Source of the DNA: Chimonanthus salicifolius
Taxonomy: Eukaryota > Streptophyta > Magnoliopsida > Laurales > Calycanthaceae
Direction of reading: 5' to 3'
Assembly: GCA_013350335.1 (NCBI GenBank)
Contig: CM023537.1
Span: forward strand, 9,418,438 to 9,482,437
DNA length: 64,000 nt
Every line of letters starts with the position of its first letter. Position 1 is the first letter of the stretch. The position numbers and the translations under genes were made by a program. This document shows positions 22,101-34,000 of the stretch, one piece after another. Under the pieces are notes generated by a model that made no database searches, was not told the DNA's origin, and was given only the letters and a program-made list of their open reading frames with translations.

Positions 22101-24356
22101 TTCATTAAGATGATAAACCAATTAGAAACATCCCTTGAGATAATTTGAATGCCAATATGATTAACTAACATTACTTTCTGCAGCTTTGAATTACTGCATG
22201 CTCGCTGGGCTATGCTTGCATCTCTTGGTGTTCTTGTGCCTGAACTGTTGGACCAATTTGGTGTTGTGCACTTTGTTGAACCTGTATGGTGGCGAGTAGG
22301 TTATGCAAAACTTAAGATAAGTGCATCTCTAATCATCCTTCCAATCCACTCGAGGCAGTCCAGTGCAGGGTTTCTTTTTGCTCTTGACAACTGTATTTCT
22401 TTTCTTCCTAGTTGTGCAGTTCAAGGATGCTGAAGTGCCATGCATCATTATTCTCACATAAGATGAATAAAATGGCTACTGATGTTCCTAGTGTTTCTAT
22501 TTGCACTGCAAATATATCAGATTCACTATACTCTTCTCACACTGTGTGGAGTTGTATATGTTTGTTCTATAATCCAGTGAAGATTGTTGGTGCTGAAACT
22601 AGTAATTTTCTTTCCATCAGGGTGATACTCTGGACTACCTGGGTATTCCAGGCCTCCATATAGCTGGAAGCCAGGGAGTCATTGTCATAGCCATATGCCA
22701 AGCTCTTCTAATGGTAAACCTTCTCCTTCTGCATCAGCTTATTTGACATCTTTTTTCCATTAAAATTCTGTTCTCAGTGGTGAAAAGCCGAGCTAGTTAC
22801 GTTCAAATGTGACTTCAAATTTGTATGTTTGTTCACATGGTTGGCAAACTTAGGACTTGGTTCCAACTTGCCCACCTTGAATTTTTTATCTGGGTATGGT
22901 CACTTGGTGAAGTCATGTTTTGTTTAAATAATTAAAATATTTAATAATTGTCAAAACAATGAATGCCAGTATTCAATAAGTTGCTTTACATAAACCTGTT
23001 GAAGAAAAGCCAGACAAAACAATGTAAGGAAGAATGGTATCTGAGGGTGTATCACAGTGCATGGCTTCAAAGGGGTCACCTGTTCATGTACTATTCATGA
23101 TGAGCTGAACAAAGAGCAAATGTTGGGCAGCAATGTATTCCTCTTTTGGAGATTATTTAGAATCAGGATCTTACTGGATATGGTCATCCAATAAAATGCC
23201 TTAACCTTAGATGGAGCAATAGATTTCGAAATAGATTTAAAAGGGAAAGAGAATGAAGGTGGGATTTGACAGGTCAAGCAAGTTGCTCAAAAAGTTGACC
23301 ATTTTCCTCCATACCCTCTTGTCCCCCCTGCTTTCCCGAAAACCATCCCTTTATTTCTATAAAATGTGATTCCAGTTGAGGAATCTCATGTCCACCAATG
23401 CAAACTATTTTTAAAAAGAACAATGTCCACCAAATTCTGTATATAACTTTCTCATACTCTCTTCTGCTCCCCTCCCCTTCCCTCTCCCTCCCCTCGCCAC
23501 CAAAATAATAATAATAACAATTGCCCTCTTTTCCAAGTGTTTTCTGTGTTGCATAAGAATATAGTATAGGGAAACTTGAGAGATTACTCTCCTACTCAAA
23601 TGCCTTTCAGAAACATTGTCTTTGACTCCCTTGCCACTGAAAATCTTGATCCTTGAGCTTTCGATGGATCTTTCCATAGCTTGGATCCATCTATAACTCA
23701 TGCCCTTCTAATAAGCTATTTAGACTTGAAGTCCCTCAATTGAGTCGATGATGTCAAACCTTACTGTGCATTGGAACTTTTGTCACATGATTCTGAGCTT
23801 TATGCCCCCATTTTTTCATACTCAAAATTCTGAATCTCTATTCCAGGAAAGAATTTGAAATTTCAACCATAGGATTAACAACATTTCATTGCAACCAAGA
23901 TTCAACCACATTGATCTTTTGTCTTAATGGCCTACAGGATACTACAAAATCTGTCGAAGAACTGTGCCTTTTATCATTTAAGTTAGAATATTAAACTCAA
24001 TTTTCTTCTAATTTACAGCTTTCTTAATCCTTATTCTGCTATGTATGTGATAGGTTGGACCAGAGTATGCCAGATACTGTGGTATAGAAGCTTTGGAGCC
24101 TCTGGGAATTTACCTACCTGGTGACATAAACTACCCAGGTGGGCTGCTCTTCGACCCTTTGGGCCTTTCTAAAAATCCTGTTGCCTTTGAAGAGCTCAAG
24201 GTGAAAGAGATAAAAAATGGCCGGTTGGCCATGGTAGCCTGGATTGGATTTTATCTCCAAGCAGCTTTAACTGGTAAAGGGCCCATACAGAATCTTCTTG
24301 ATCACATCTCAGATCCTCTGCACAGTAACATAATCTCCTCCATCAGACCCATCTAA
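19153..24356 (+). CDS. LHCB7: Chlorophyll a/b-binding protein LHCB7, chloroplast
   Basis: A rare light-harvesting antenna protein of thylakoid membranes. Six coding exons: 19153-19320, 19506-19672, 20615-20761, 22184-22316, 22621-22713 and 24054-24356, giving 1011 nt, 336 aa. The N-terminus ([12 protein letters not shown], Ser-rich) looks like a chloroplast transit peptide. Next comes a hydrophobic segment ([12 protein letters not shown]). The core matches LHCB7 closely: [20 protein letters not shown], the chlorophyll-binding helix [46 protein letters not shown] and the second helix [14 protein letters not shown] (residues 286-299). The length is close to the Arabidopsis protein. All junctions keep frame, but the exon 4 donor is AAG|ATAAGT, not GT. 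An in-frame GT donor 21 nt upstream (CGA|GTAGGT, exon end 22295) would drop seven residues. Intron 3 carries LINE sequence. Confidence 0.94.
20955..21660 (-). mobile_element. LINE 3' fragment in LHCB7 intron 3
   Basis: The minus strand encodes [20 protein letters not shown] at 21560-21640, the end of a LINE RNase H domain (compare RHVPREANSVADFLAKEGA). A 3'UTR-like stretch runs toward a T-rich end near 20957. Boundaries are approximate and no target duplication was found. Confidence 0.65.
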
Positions 24357-25372
24357 AATTTGACTCTCGCTGACAGACCTGTGTAAATTTTGGGATACTT
24401 GACACAAGATTTTGGAAGATTGAAAAGTAGAGGGATTGTAAAGTATCTGATTATGTGAAGTTCCAATATAAAGCTCTTTGTTGCAAATCAAATATTTTAT
24501 ACTGTTGAAATTTGAAAAAGTGTAGTTTATTGGAAAGCCATGTGTCACTTATTCCCCTTTTTTCTGAATATTGTATTGTACAAATAAATTCTTAACAATT
24601 TTTTTTTCCAAAGGTGGTCAATTCATGAAACTTTCATGGTGATGGCCTTGTGGCTCCCACCTTAGCCCAATCACACTTGTCCTCGCCTCACACCTACTTA
24701 ATCCATGTGAATTTGATCCCATTATGAGTTAGATGGACCGTCGATCTAATTCTACGAAGTTTACACTATCATATAAAATTGAACTTTTGAAAACTTAAAA
24801 AGCATTGCTTTATTTATTCAATCAAAATAATTTTTTAGAGCTACCTTATTCAAACTAAGACTTTTTCGATCTAACTCGTGTGGGCGCCACATAGAAGTAT
24901 CTCAAATAAAGCAACTTGGGTGACTGTTTTCACAAAATCACCTTTCTAACATGAAAATACATTGTACCGTGCAATTGTCCTAATAGTATGCTTATTTTTT
25001 TGAAAGATATAAGCGGAAGGAAATGATTGGTGCATAACACTTTTAACTTTGGTACATAAAAAATAAGTGAAATACCTATTTTGTTCAATTTTTTTCAATC
25101 TTTCTTTCCATTTGTTTGAACAAAGTGGATATTTTACTCATTTTTTATACACCAGAATAAAATATTCGTGCACCAATCAATTCTCAGTTGCATGCTGAAT
25201 GAGGACCATTGACCAAGTTCTTTACCTTTCAAAATTCAAACCTGTAGGTCTGGCCCACCTGATAATTGTTCTGCTATTGCAACCCCCTTTTACATGGTTG
25301 AGCTATAATGCAAGTTAGGCAACTCTGACCACATTTTAGTGTCTCTGCAATTGACAATGATGGGCTCACCCA
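24357..25372. other. Intergenic with a dispersed repeat
   Basis: LHCB7 3' flank, then AT-rich DNA. The part at 24640-24920 resembles 32880-33200, with matching blocks such as ATAAAATTGAA, AACTTAAAAA and CACATAGA in the same order and strand. This suggests two copies of one repeat of about 300 bp. Confidence 0.5.
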
Positions 25373-25600
25373 ACTATAATTAAGCAATCGTTTCTTTCTA
25401 ATATCTGTTTCCAATCTCCAATGAACAACGGGTAAATCTATGGGGCATACCCGAACACATACTTCACAAGCAATGCATTTATCAAATTCAAAGTGGATTC
25501 TACCACGAAAACGCTCTGATGTGATCGATTTTTCATAAGGATATTGAATAGTTACAGGTAAACGATTCGCGTGAGATAAAGTAATCATGAAACTTTGACT
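25373..25600 (-). pseudogene. ndhI: Chloroplast ndhI fragment (nuclear plastid DNA insert)
   Basis: The minus strand encodes [20 protein letters not shown], then [20 protein letters not shown] and [10 protein letters not shown], identical in style to the plastid NDH complex subunit I. It includes the ferredoxin motif C-x2-C-x2-C-x3-C-P. The similarity ends abruptly at about 25373 after RLLNYS, before the second iron-sulfur motif, and begins just before MITLS, so both gene ends are missing. The frame is open over the roughly 72 codons kept, which suggests a recent transfer. It cannot make a working subunit. Confidence 0.93.
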
Positions 25601-27647
25601 AATCTCTAAGATTAGTGGGTTCGAACCCTTCTATCGGCAGGCTGCTCATGGACAGGCAAATCGGCTAGAGCCTTGAGCATTTACATGGTCTACTTTCGGT
25701 CATCTGGATAGAACATCTCTATAGATTTATATCTCATAATTTCTCCAGGTTAAAACATGCATAACTATGATCGTTTGATCCTGGATGAAGCCACGGGTGT
25801 GGGGAAGCTAGGCCCAAGCCTTGGTGGTCGCTTCCACTAATTTTTTTTTTTTTTGATGAAAGCAATTTCGTGAATTCTTTAGTAATTTAAAATTGAAAAT
25901 TTAGACAAAATATAATTTTAACAAAATTTAAATTCATCAAATGTAAATTTTGACAAAATGGTCGATTAACGGTGGCTTTTGATTTCAAATTTTAATTATA
26001 TAATACTTTATAATTATATATTTAATATAGTGAGTTATCTTTCAAAAGAAATATGGTGAGTTCCAATGATCATTTATAATTTTATATACCACCAAGTCAA
26101 GATAATATTTTCTTGAGAATTAATAGAGACACTCTACTTTTTATAAGGCCATGACAAAAAATTCTTTTGATAAAGTTTTGATGCAAAATATATATATCTT
26201 AGAATAGATATTATACATGTCTGTATTAAAAAAAATAAAATCCAACAAAACTTCTTCAATTGGATTGTGCTTTAAATGAGCCTTAGATTCTACACTATTG
26301 GATGTAAAATAAGGAAGACTATATATTTAAAGATTGTATAATTTTCAGTCTTATCCATAATTTTATTTTGTAAATCAAGGATGTATATGGGTTGAAATTT
26401 CAAAGACTAAAATTATATAGGTAGATGGTCAATTAATTGTGTAACTTATGTAATGCATTGAAAAGTCATGATAATCTAACTTATAAAAGTGTCTCATTTT
26501 TTTTGTCAAGTCCAATTAAAATTCTCTTGAGGTATCTTATTAATCTCTATTAATTTAAAATTCTCAAATAAAATATTACTCTTTATGTCCCAATTTAGTT
26601 GTCTGGATTTTGGAATTGTCCCATTCATACTGGACTAACATAAAGTATGTTGAAAATTGATGAGATCATGTTAACATTATTGAGAGTTCTTTTTAAAAAT
26701 ATAAATATTTTAAATGAGATAATTAAAATAAGATAGAAGAACTATAATTAAATATTGAAAATAAAATAAGAGAATGGTTCATTTATATTTTTATTAATAC
26801 TATACACTGTGTCAGAAATATTTGATTTTTTTTATAGTAAGTGGGCCCTAATAAAGTGATTTGCAGAGAAGGATTTTGGTACTTTAGGAGGAGATTTTCT
26901 TCTACCCTTTATTATCATGCAAACAGGATGAAGACTCTTACTCTCGTTTTCACCTATCTCTCGTCCAAAGTCCAAACCAAGGTTGTTTCATTCAAATATC
27001 ACAATAATTTATGGTATTTAAAAGTCTATAGGAAAAGACACGTGGCATTTCCCTAGACTGTCCTCTGTAGTCTGTACAGCAGGAGCAGGTTGTCTGTCTC
27101 TGGTCATTGAGGAGTCGGGTCTGAATGCGTTGCAGTGGCAGCGGAGAATTCTAAGGTGGAATCCTAACCCGTGCCGATACACCTCTCTCTCTTCGAGGCC
27201 TAGAAAGCTTCAAAACCAAGGTCTGAAGTCACAGTGGTTTCTTTCTAATTCATTTTCCCACATTAATCTGTATATCTCCTGCTCGGGTCTTGGTTATTTT
27301 TCCTTAATGGTCGTCCCATTACTACTTCTTTTCTATTTCTTAGGGATCATCTGTTTCAGGTATCATTCTCAGTTGTTCTTTTAGAAGTTTAAGTTTTAAC
27401 CGGACTTCTCTGCTTTGTAGAGGTGACTGGGTGAGTGCATAAGATGCTCAAAAGTAAATCAACAACGGCTACTTTGCTGAAGTTTCCTGTGCTTGCCTCT
27501 TTGGAGGAGTGGCATCGCTGATTCGAAAGAGATTTTATTTATGGGAATACCTACTCATCGTAGAAAATATTTAAAATGGTTTTAACTTTGGGACTTGCGT
27601 AGTATTTCCTAAAGAAAAAGTATTAAATTAACTTTGAAATGCTCTTT
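25601..27647. other. Intergenic, no gene recognised
   Basis: AT-rich DNA with a T15 run near 25843. A GGGTTCGAACCC motif (about 25618) looks like a tRNA T-loop, but no tRNA fold surrounds it. At 27060-27430 base composition rises and short frames occur; this could be an untranslated first exon of the downstream hAT-derived gene, but nothing proves it. Confidence 0.4.
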
Positions 27648-30091
27648 TTAAAATTTGGAGCCTAGCCAAAAATTTGAACTTGGAGGGGGAAGCATGCACA
27701 GTTCTTCATATAAATCACCATGTAAAAAGGCATTCTTCACATCTAATTGATGGAGGGGCCAGACATGAGTGGTAGCAATAGAAATCAATACTTGAACAGA
27801 AGTAATCTTGGTGACATGAGAGAAGGTTTCCTGATAATCAATTCCATATGTCTGTGTAAAGCCTTTGGCAACCAAACGAGCTTTATATCCGGCAATGGAC
27901 CCTCCAGGATTATGCTTCAAAGCAAAGGTCCATTTTCACCAAACTAGAGTCTTTCCTGGAGGAAGAGAAACCATCTCCCAGGTTTTATTCTTCTCAAGAG
28001 ATGCCAATTCATCTTCCACTGCGGCTTTCTAGGAAGGACCACGAAGAGCAGTGTCAATCCTCTTTGGAATCTTAATGTTGTCCAGCGCTATAAGAAAGTT
28101 GTAATAAGAAGGAGAAAGAACATGATATGACACAAAATGTTAAATGGAATGATCGCTATAAGCATATTTACTTTTTCGAAGAGCAATGGGAAGATTAGGG
28201 TCATTGATGGACTGATCTGGGCCACTGACAGATGATTGAGGGGGGTCAGTTGTAATTGAAGGCGTGGGTTGCCTACGGTGATACACCAAAAAGGGCTTGG
28301 CCAAACTCAAAGGACCAATATTTGTAGGGAGAAGAATGAGGAGAAGGAAATGAATCTGAACAAAAGTAATTGACTTTCTCAAAAAAGGTGACATCCATGG
28401 ATACATATATTTTACCAGTGAGGGGATCAAGACACTCATAGCCTTTATACAAAGGCGAGGATCCCAAAAAGACACATCTCACGGCCCGGGGAGACAGTTT
28501 ATCACCAAAAAGCTGGTGAACAAAACAAATACACGCAAAGACATGCAAGGGAAGACAAGGTACTAGTTTGTGCAAGGATATAAGGTCAAGAGGGGATTTG
28601 TTCTGTAGCACTCAGGATGGCATGCGGTTAATAAGGTAACAAGAGGTTAAAACAACTTCAAGCCAATATGACTTAGGGACATGCACGGTAAAAAGAAGGG
28701 AACAGGTGACCTCAAGAAGGTGACAATTTTTCCGTTCAGCTACACCATTTTGTTGATGTGTAGATGGATAAGAAAGTTGAGACTCTATACCGTGGTCTTG
28801 AAAAAATTGGACAAACAAGTGCGACAAATATTCTCCTCCATTATCACTATGCAAAAATTATATTTTACAAGAAAATTGGTTTTGAACCCAGTGACAAAAG
28901 GTGTGAAAGTGATCAAAGACCTCCGACTTGTGTTTCATCATATATATCCAAGTCATGCAAGAGTGGATAAGAGAAAATAAGGTAGAGGTAGGTTTATGAA
29001 GAGAGGATGGAAATGCAGGTCTACTGTGTTTTCTATATTAGCAATGTTCACAAGGAATTTAGGGAAAGACAAAGATGGAACAAGTTGCTTCAAAATAGAA
29101 TCACAGGGATGCCCCAGGCAACAGTGCCAAAGCCAGACATCGTCCAAGGAGGATGTCGCACAAGCTTCAGATGATGTGTCACTATGAGAGTCTAGGAAGT
29201 ATAAGCCGTCAACTGCATGACCCCCACCAATTATCTGCTTCATGGATAGATCCTGGAAGACATAATGAGAAAGAAAGAATGTGACTGAGAAATTTGAGTC
29301 TTTAGTAAGGCACTAACAGATGATAAATTCCATGAGAGGTTGGGAACATTCAAAGCAGAGGATAGGGTCAAAGTAGAAGAAACATGGATTGTTTCAATGC
29401 CAGTAACATCAATAAACGACACATCAGCTAGTTTGACCTTACCATATGAAACTGGAGAAATGGAAGAGAAGAGATGAGACATACCAACCATATGGTGAGT
29501 GGCCCCAGAGTCAATAAGCCAAGCATGGGTGGAGGCATGGTGTGCGAGGGGCTTAGTACTTGATTGTGAGGAGACAACAATGGAGACCTTGGAGGATTGT
29601 AGGTGGTCCAGTCGTTCCTATACTAAGTTAATGTCCTTTCTAGTCACTAAGGCATTGTCATGAATCACATCAGAGGAAGGAGCAACAAGAGAGGTAGTAG
29701 AGAGATGAGCACGCTGTGGCCGGCCATGAAGTTGGTAGCATGAAGCAACGAAATGGTTGGTCATTTTGCAATAAGTGCAAAAATAGATACTCTTTTTCTG
29801 TGGGCCTCTGGTGCTCCCACGGGTGGCCGAAGAAGCCATGGAGGAGGCAGTAGATGAAGCCATGTGTGCTAGATACTGGTCTAGAAGCACAACAAGAAGT
29901 CCAGAAAAATAATAGTGTTGTGTACAACAATACAGGGAGAAGAACACCTCCGAAGTGCAACCCACCAAGCACGACCGAGAGTGAAAGCCGGAGGGATGCA
30001 AAGAACAGGGAGGGGTGACACCAATGAGATAAGTATAAGGCCAATCCGAGAGTTGGAGAATGAGATCCAAGCCAAAACAGGCTACTGCCAA
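27648..30091 (-). mobile_element. Ty1/copia retrotransposon, truncated and decayed
   Basis: Minus-strand fragments follow copia order. At about 29700-29830 is a zinc knuckle (CTYCKMTNHFVASC). At 29240-29491 is a protease-like part. At 28953-29243 is GAG-pre-integrase (LDDVWLWHCCLGHPCD). At 28612-28854 is the integrase core (HSDNGGEYLSHLFVQFFQDH, then QQNGVAERKN). At 28273-28611 is the integrase C-terminal part (AVRCVFLGSS, GYECLDP). At 27648-27920 is the reverse transcriptase start ([32 protein letters not shown]). The frame breaks several times. The rest of RT, RNase H and both LTRs are absent. Ends are approximate. Confidence 0.9.
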
Positions 30092-31098
30092 GAATCAGAT
30101 GAGCATTTTGTGGGTGGTTCATAGGGAAATATTTGTTTCTTCCTTTAGATTTGGAGTCTTTCTTCGGATTTGAACCTAAAACCCCACAACTCTACAGTCG
30201 TTTTTTGCCCTACATCACATCTGTACGGCACGATTTTGAGTTTGAATGCTTGTGGAACCCTCTTCAACCTGTTTTTGGTCTCGTTGAAAAGAGGTGGACC
30301 CAACCCAGAATCTATAGGAATTCCAGTTCCTAGTTTTCGTTCCCAAGGAGGCGGCACATCCTTCAGTCCTTAGAAAGCTTTGCTTCACCAGAGCTCCAAT
30401 CCTAACAAAACTTTGTCTTCCAAGTTCTCCATTTTTACTTGATTGTTTTTGTAATACATTCAGGTTTGATCAAATGACGCCCCTCGAGAAGGCTAAGTAA
30501 AGTTGCAGGTTGATCATATCCTAGTTTATCCTTGTCGTCAATCTAGTGAACTGAAATGGAGGCGGCAATTATCAAAGAGACACTGATGGTTATCCCTTGG
30601 TTCTTCAGTTTTCCAGCTCATGACATCAAACTTCATCATTCAGTTCCTACTATGATATGATTTCGAATTTACGACAACTGAATGTTATGTCATTTAGATA
30701 TTGTCTTGCCAATTTGGGATTAGCAGTTTATATTACTATTTCTTTGTGAATTGAATATGGTTCAACACTTTCCTGTAGTGATTTTGTGTGAGTTGTGAAT
30801 GCAGGCCTATTTGACATTTTCTTTTATCTTTTCTACATTGCTTTATTTATTATGATATCAAGATGTGGATGCCCTAAAATTCACAGGTAATTCATTTGTC
30901 TTGTACAAATGGGCTAGTGCATGTTAGTTCTTGCTTGATTCTAACATCTTTTATACCATGTTTTACCCATTAAAATGTTGCAAATTAGAATTATTTTATT
31001 TGGATCTTTGCGTGAGAGTAACAAATCCCTTTTTTTTCCTCACAGGTGTAGTGTTTTATCAGGTAAAACCCCCACAAACCTGAACTTTTATTTAAAGA
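30092..31098. other. Upstream flank of the hAT-derived gene
   Basis: No gene recognised. A probable untranslated leader or promoter region: the coding start lies after CACAGGTGTAG near 31045-31054, which could be a splice acceptor for a 5'UTR intron. Not proven. Confidence 0.35.
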
Positions 31099-34000
31099 AT
31101 GACGGATCTTATTCATGACCATGGTGTGGTTCTTGATAAAAAGAAATTGAGAGTTAGTTGCAAATACTGTTACAAGGTGGTAAGTGGTTTCAATCGTCTC
31201 AAATGCCACTTGGGAGGTGTGCGCGGAGATGTAGTTCCCTGCCAAAAAGTTCCTGCTGATGTGAAAGCAGTAATGAGAGATAGCATGATAGAAAGGAAGA
31301 AGCAGAAGTTGACCAGGGAAGTCGACCAACTACAATATCCAAATCTTTCATTGCAAAGGAATCTTGGTTTTGAGTCTTCTGAAGTCAAATCTAGCCAGCA
31401 TGAATTTACTGAACCCACTGTACAAGGAAGGGAAGGGGAAGTTCTAGAGTCTACAAATAAAGATACAGCTGGAAGAAAATCCATTCCATGCAAAAGAGTA
31501 GATGCACAGGAACCTGATACATGCAGGTTGGCAGATCCATCAAGAAATCTCCTCAGGTGCATCGGTAGATTCTTTTATGATGCAGGTATTAATTTTGAAG
31601 CTTCCAGGTCTCCTTTCTTTAAAAGAATGCTCGATGCTTTCATTGGTTGTGGAACTGAATGTAAGCTTCCAAGTTATCATGAGCTTAGAGGTTGGATTCT
31701 TCAGGAGGAAGTGAAAGAGATGCAGGAACAAGTGGGAATGGTTAAGCGTTCATGGGAAGGAACTGGGTGTAGCATCTTGTTAGATGGTTGGACTAATGAA
31801 AATGGGAGATGCCTGATTAATTTTTTGGTGGGTTGCCCACAAGGTGTTATATTTCTTAGATCTGTTGATGCTTCAGATTATATTGGTGACATTGATGCAT
31901 TATGCTCTTTGGTTAATGATGTTATTGAGGAGGTTGGTGTCAAAAATGTGGTGCAAGTCATCACATATAATGCATCCCATGTTATGAAGGCAGCAGGAAA
32001 GAAGCTAATGGAGAGGCATAATACTATATTTTGGAACATATGTGCAGTTCACTGTGTAAATCTCATTTTAGAGAAGATTGGGATGATGAGTGATGTGATG
32101 GGAGTACTGAATAAGGCTAAGACCATCACAAGGTTCATTTACAGTCATGGATCAATTCTGAAACTGATGAGAAATCATACACGTGGAAGAGACCTAGTAA
32201 TACACTCCAAAATGAGGTCTGTGACATCCTTCCTCACTTTGGAAAATATCGTGTCTGAGAAAGGGAACTTGATGAATATGTTCAGCTCATCTGCATGGAA
32301 TTCATCTTTTTGGGTTTCTAAAATAGAAGGGAAGAAGATAGCTGAGTTGGTTCATGAACCATCCTTTTGGATGGGGGCTAATGAGGCCTTAAAGGTATCT
32401 GATCCACTGATTTGTGTATTGCGTCTGATTGATGGGGGTCATAAACCTCTATTGGGCTATATATATGAGACTATGGATCAGGCGAAAGAAGCAATAAAAA
32501 GGAATTTTGGTGGTAAGAAAACCAGGTACATGCCTTTCTGGGATGTTATAGATAAAATATGGGACAATCATCTCCATAGCCCTCTCCATGCGGCAGGTTA
32601 CTTTCTGAATCCTAGTATCTTTTATTCAAGTGATTTCTTCTCTGATGCTGAGGTTACCAATGGACTTCTGTGCTGCATTATACGGATGGTTGAGGATAAA
32701 CACAAACAGGATCTAATAGTTTCACAACTTGAAATGTATAGAGCTGCTATGGGTAGCTTTGCTCAGAAGAGAGCAATTGATGAAAGAAAAAAAACTCCTC
32801 CAGGTAAGGAACTCCACCTTAGTCATGTACTGTACTGGAAAAATTATATATATAACAGGACCCCCTAAGCCCAAGTCCTCAAATGACCATTTAAGGACCC
32901 CAATTAAATGCAGCCCACCATGATCTCAATCACATCCCTTCCCCCCTCACATCCACATACCCTGTAAATTGGATCCTGATTCAATTGAACCCCAATCTAA
33001 GTTAAGCATCCCATTGATCTAACCTGATGAGTTTTAATCTTTGGATAAAATTGAATTTTTGGGAACTTAAAAAACATCGCTTCACTTATTTGGCTAAGGT
33101 GATTTTTTATAGACACCTTATTCAAACAAAGAACTTTAGAAGCAACCAATCGACATAGGTCCTAGTGGGCTCCACATAGAGGGACCTAGGGAATCCTAAT
33201 TACACAAATACATGCGCGTAGACAGAGACACAGACACATGAACATTTCTCCATAGTGGAACATTTCATTTTACTAAATTCATTGTTGGTGAGGACATCAT
33301 AAGAAGCCAACAAATGATGCATCGGAATCTAGATTTTACCTCACCATGGTTGGAAGATGAATTTCTGCACAATCCTTATATATTTGACCATGGATAGAGG
33401 GCAGATCCGGCCATGGATAACCCAAATTGTACATAGATCTGTGATGAGATTGCTAGGAAGGCCTAATCTAGTTGTTCATTTTATCATATTGAGTTTTGGA
33501 GTTGTTTTGTCCGTCGAATCGTGGTTGGCTTAATCTGAACTGTTGAATGGATTCAGAGTTGTCATAGCAGTTGACTTAGGAAGTTTATTTTATTTTATTT
33601 GAGTATCAATTTTATGGGATGTAATAAATTAATTTCAGTGGCTTGTATCGTTCACACATGTGGCACATATGTGTGTCTCTAGGGTTTCTTAGGTTTTCTT
33701 ATAAACACTCATTATTTCACAATAGAATACAAGTGAAGAAATTTTTTCATACTCTTTTGAGAAAAATGGTGGTGTGACTCCAAGGAAATCAGGTTCTTTC
33801 TTTCTATCCTTTCTCCTCCTCCTAATCTCTTCTTCTACTTTTGTTTCCTTCTTCTCCTTTCCTTTTCCTCTCCTACTTTTTCCCAATTTTTCCCGCATTT
33901 TTGGAACCCTAAACTTCCAAATAAATCCAAATCTAATCTAACAAGGGCCAAATCTCAACTTTGTAGGCCACCACGACCCGGACCTCATCCGACCGTACGA

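Noticed and set aside
25610..25640. tRNA T-loop-like GGGTTCGAACCC
   Set aside because: No acceptor stem, D arm or anticodon arm can be placed around it.
27130..27384. 84-aa frame upstream of the copia element
   Set aside because: No family match; hydrophobic end reads like untranslated sequence. At best a leader of the hAT-derived gene.
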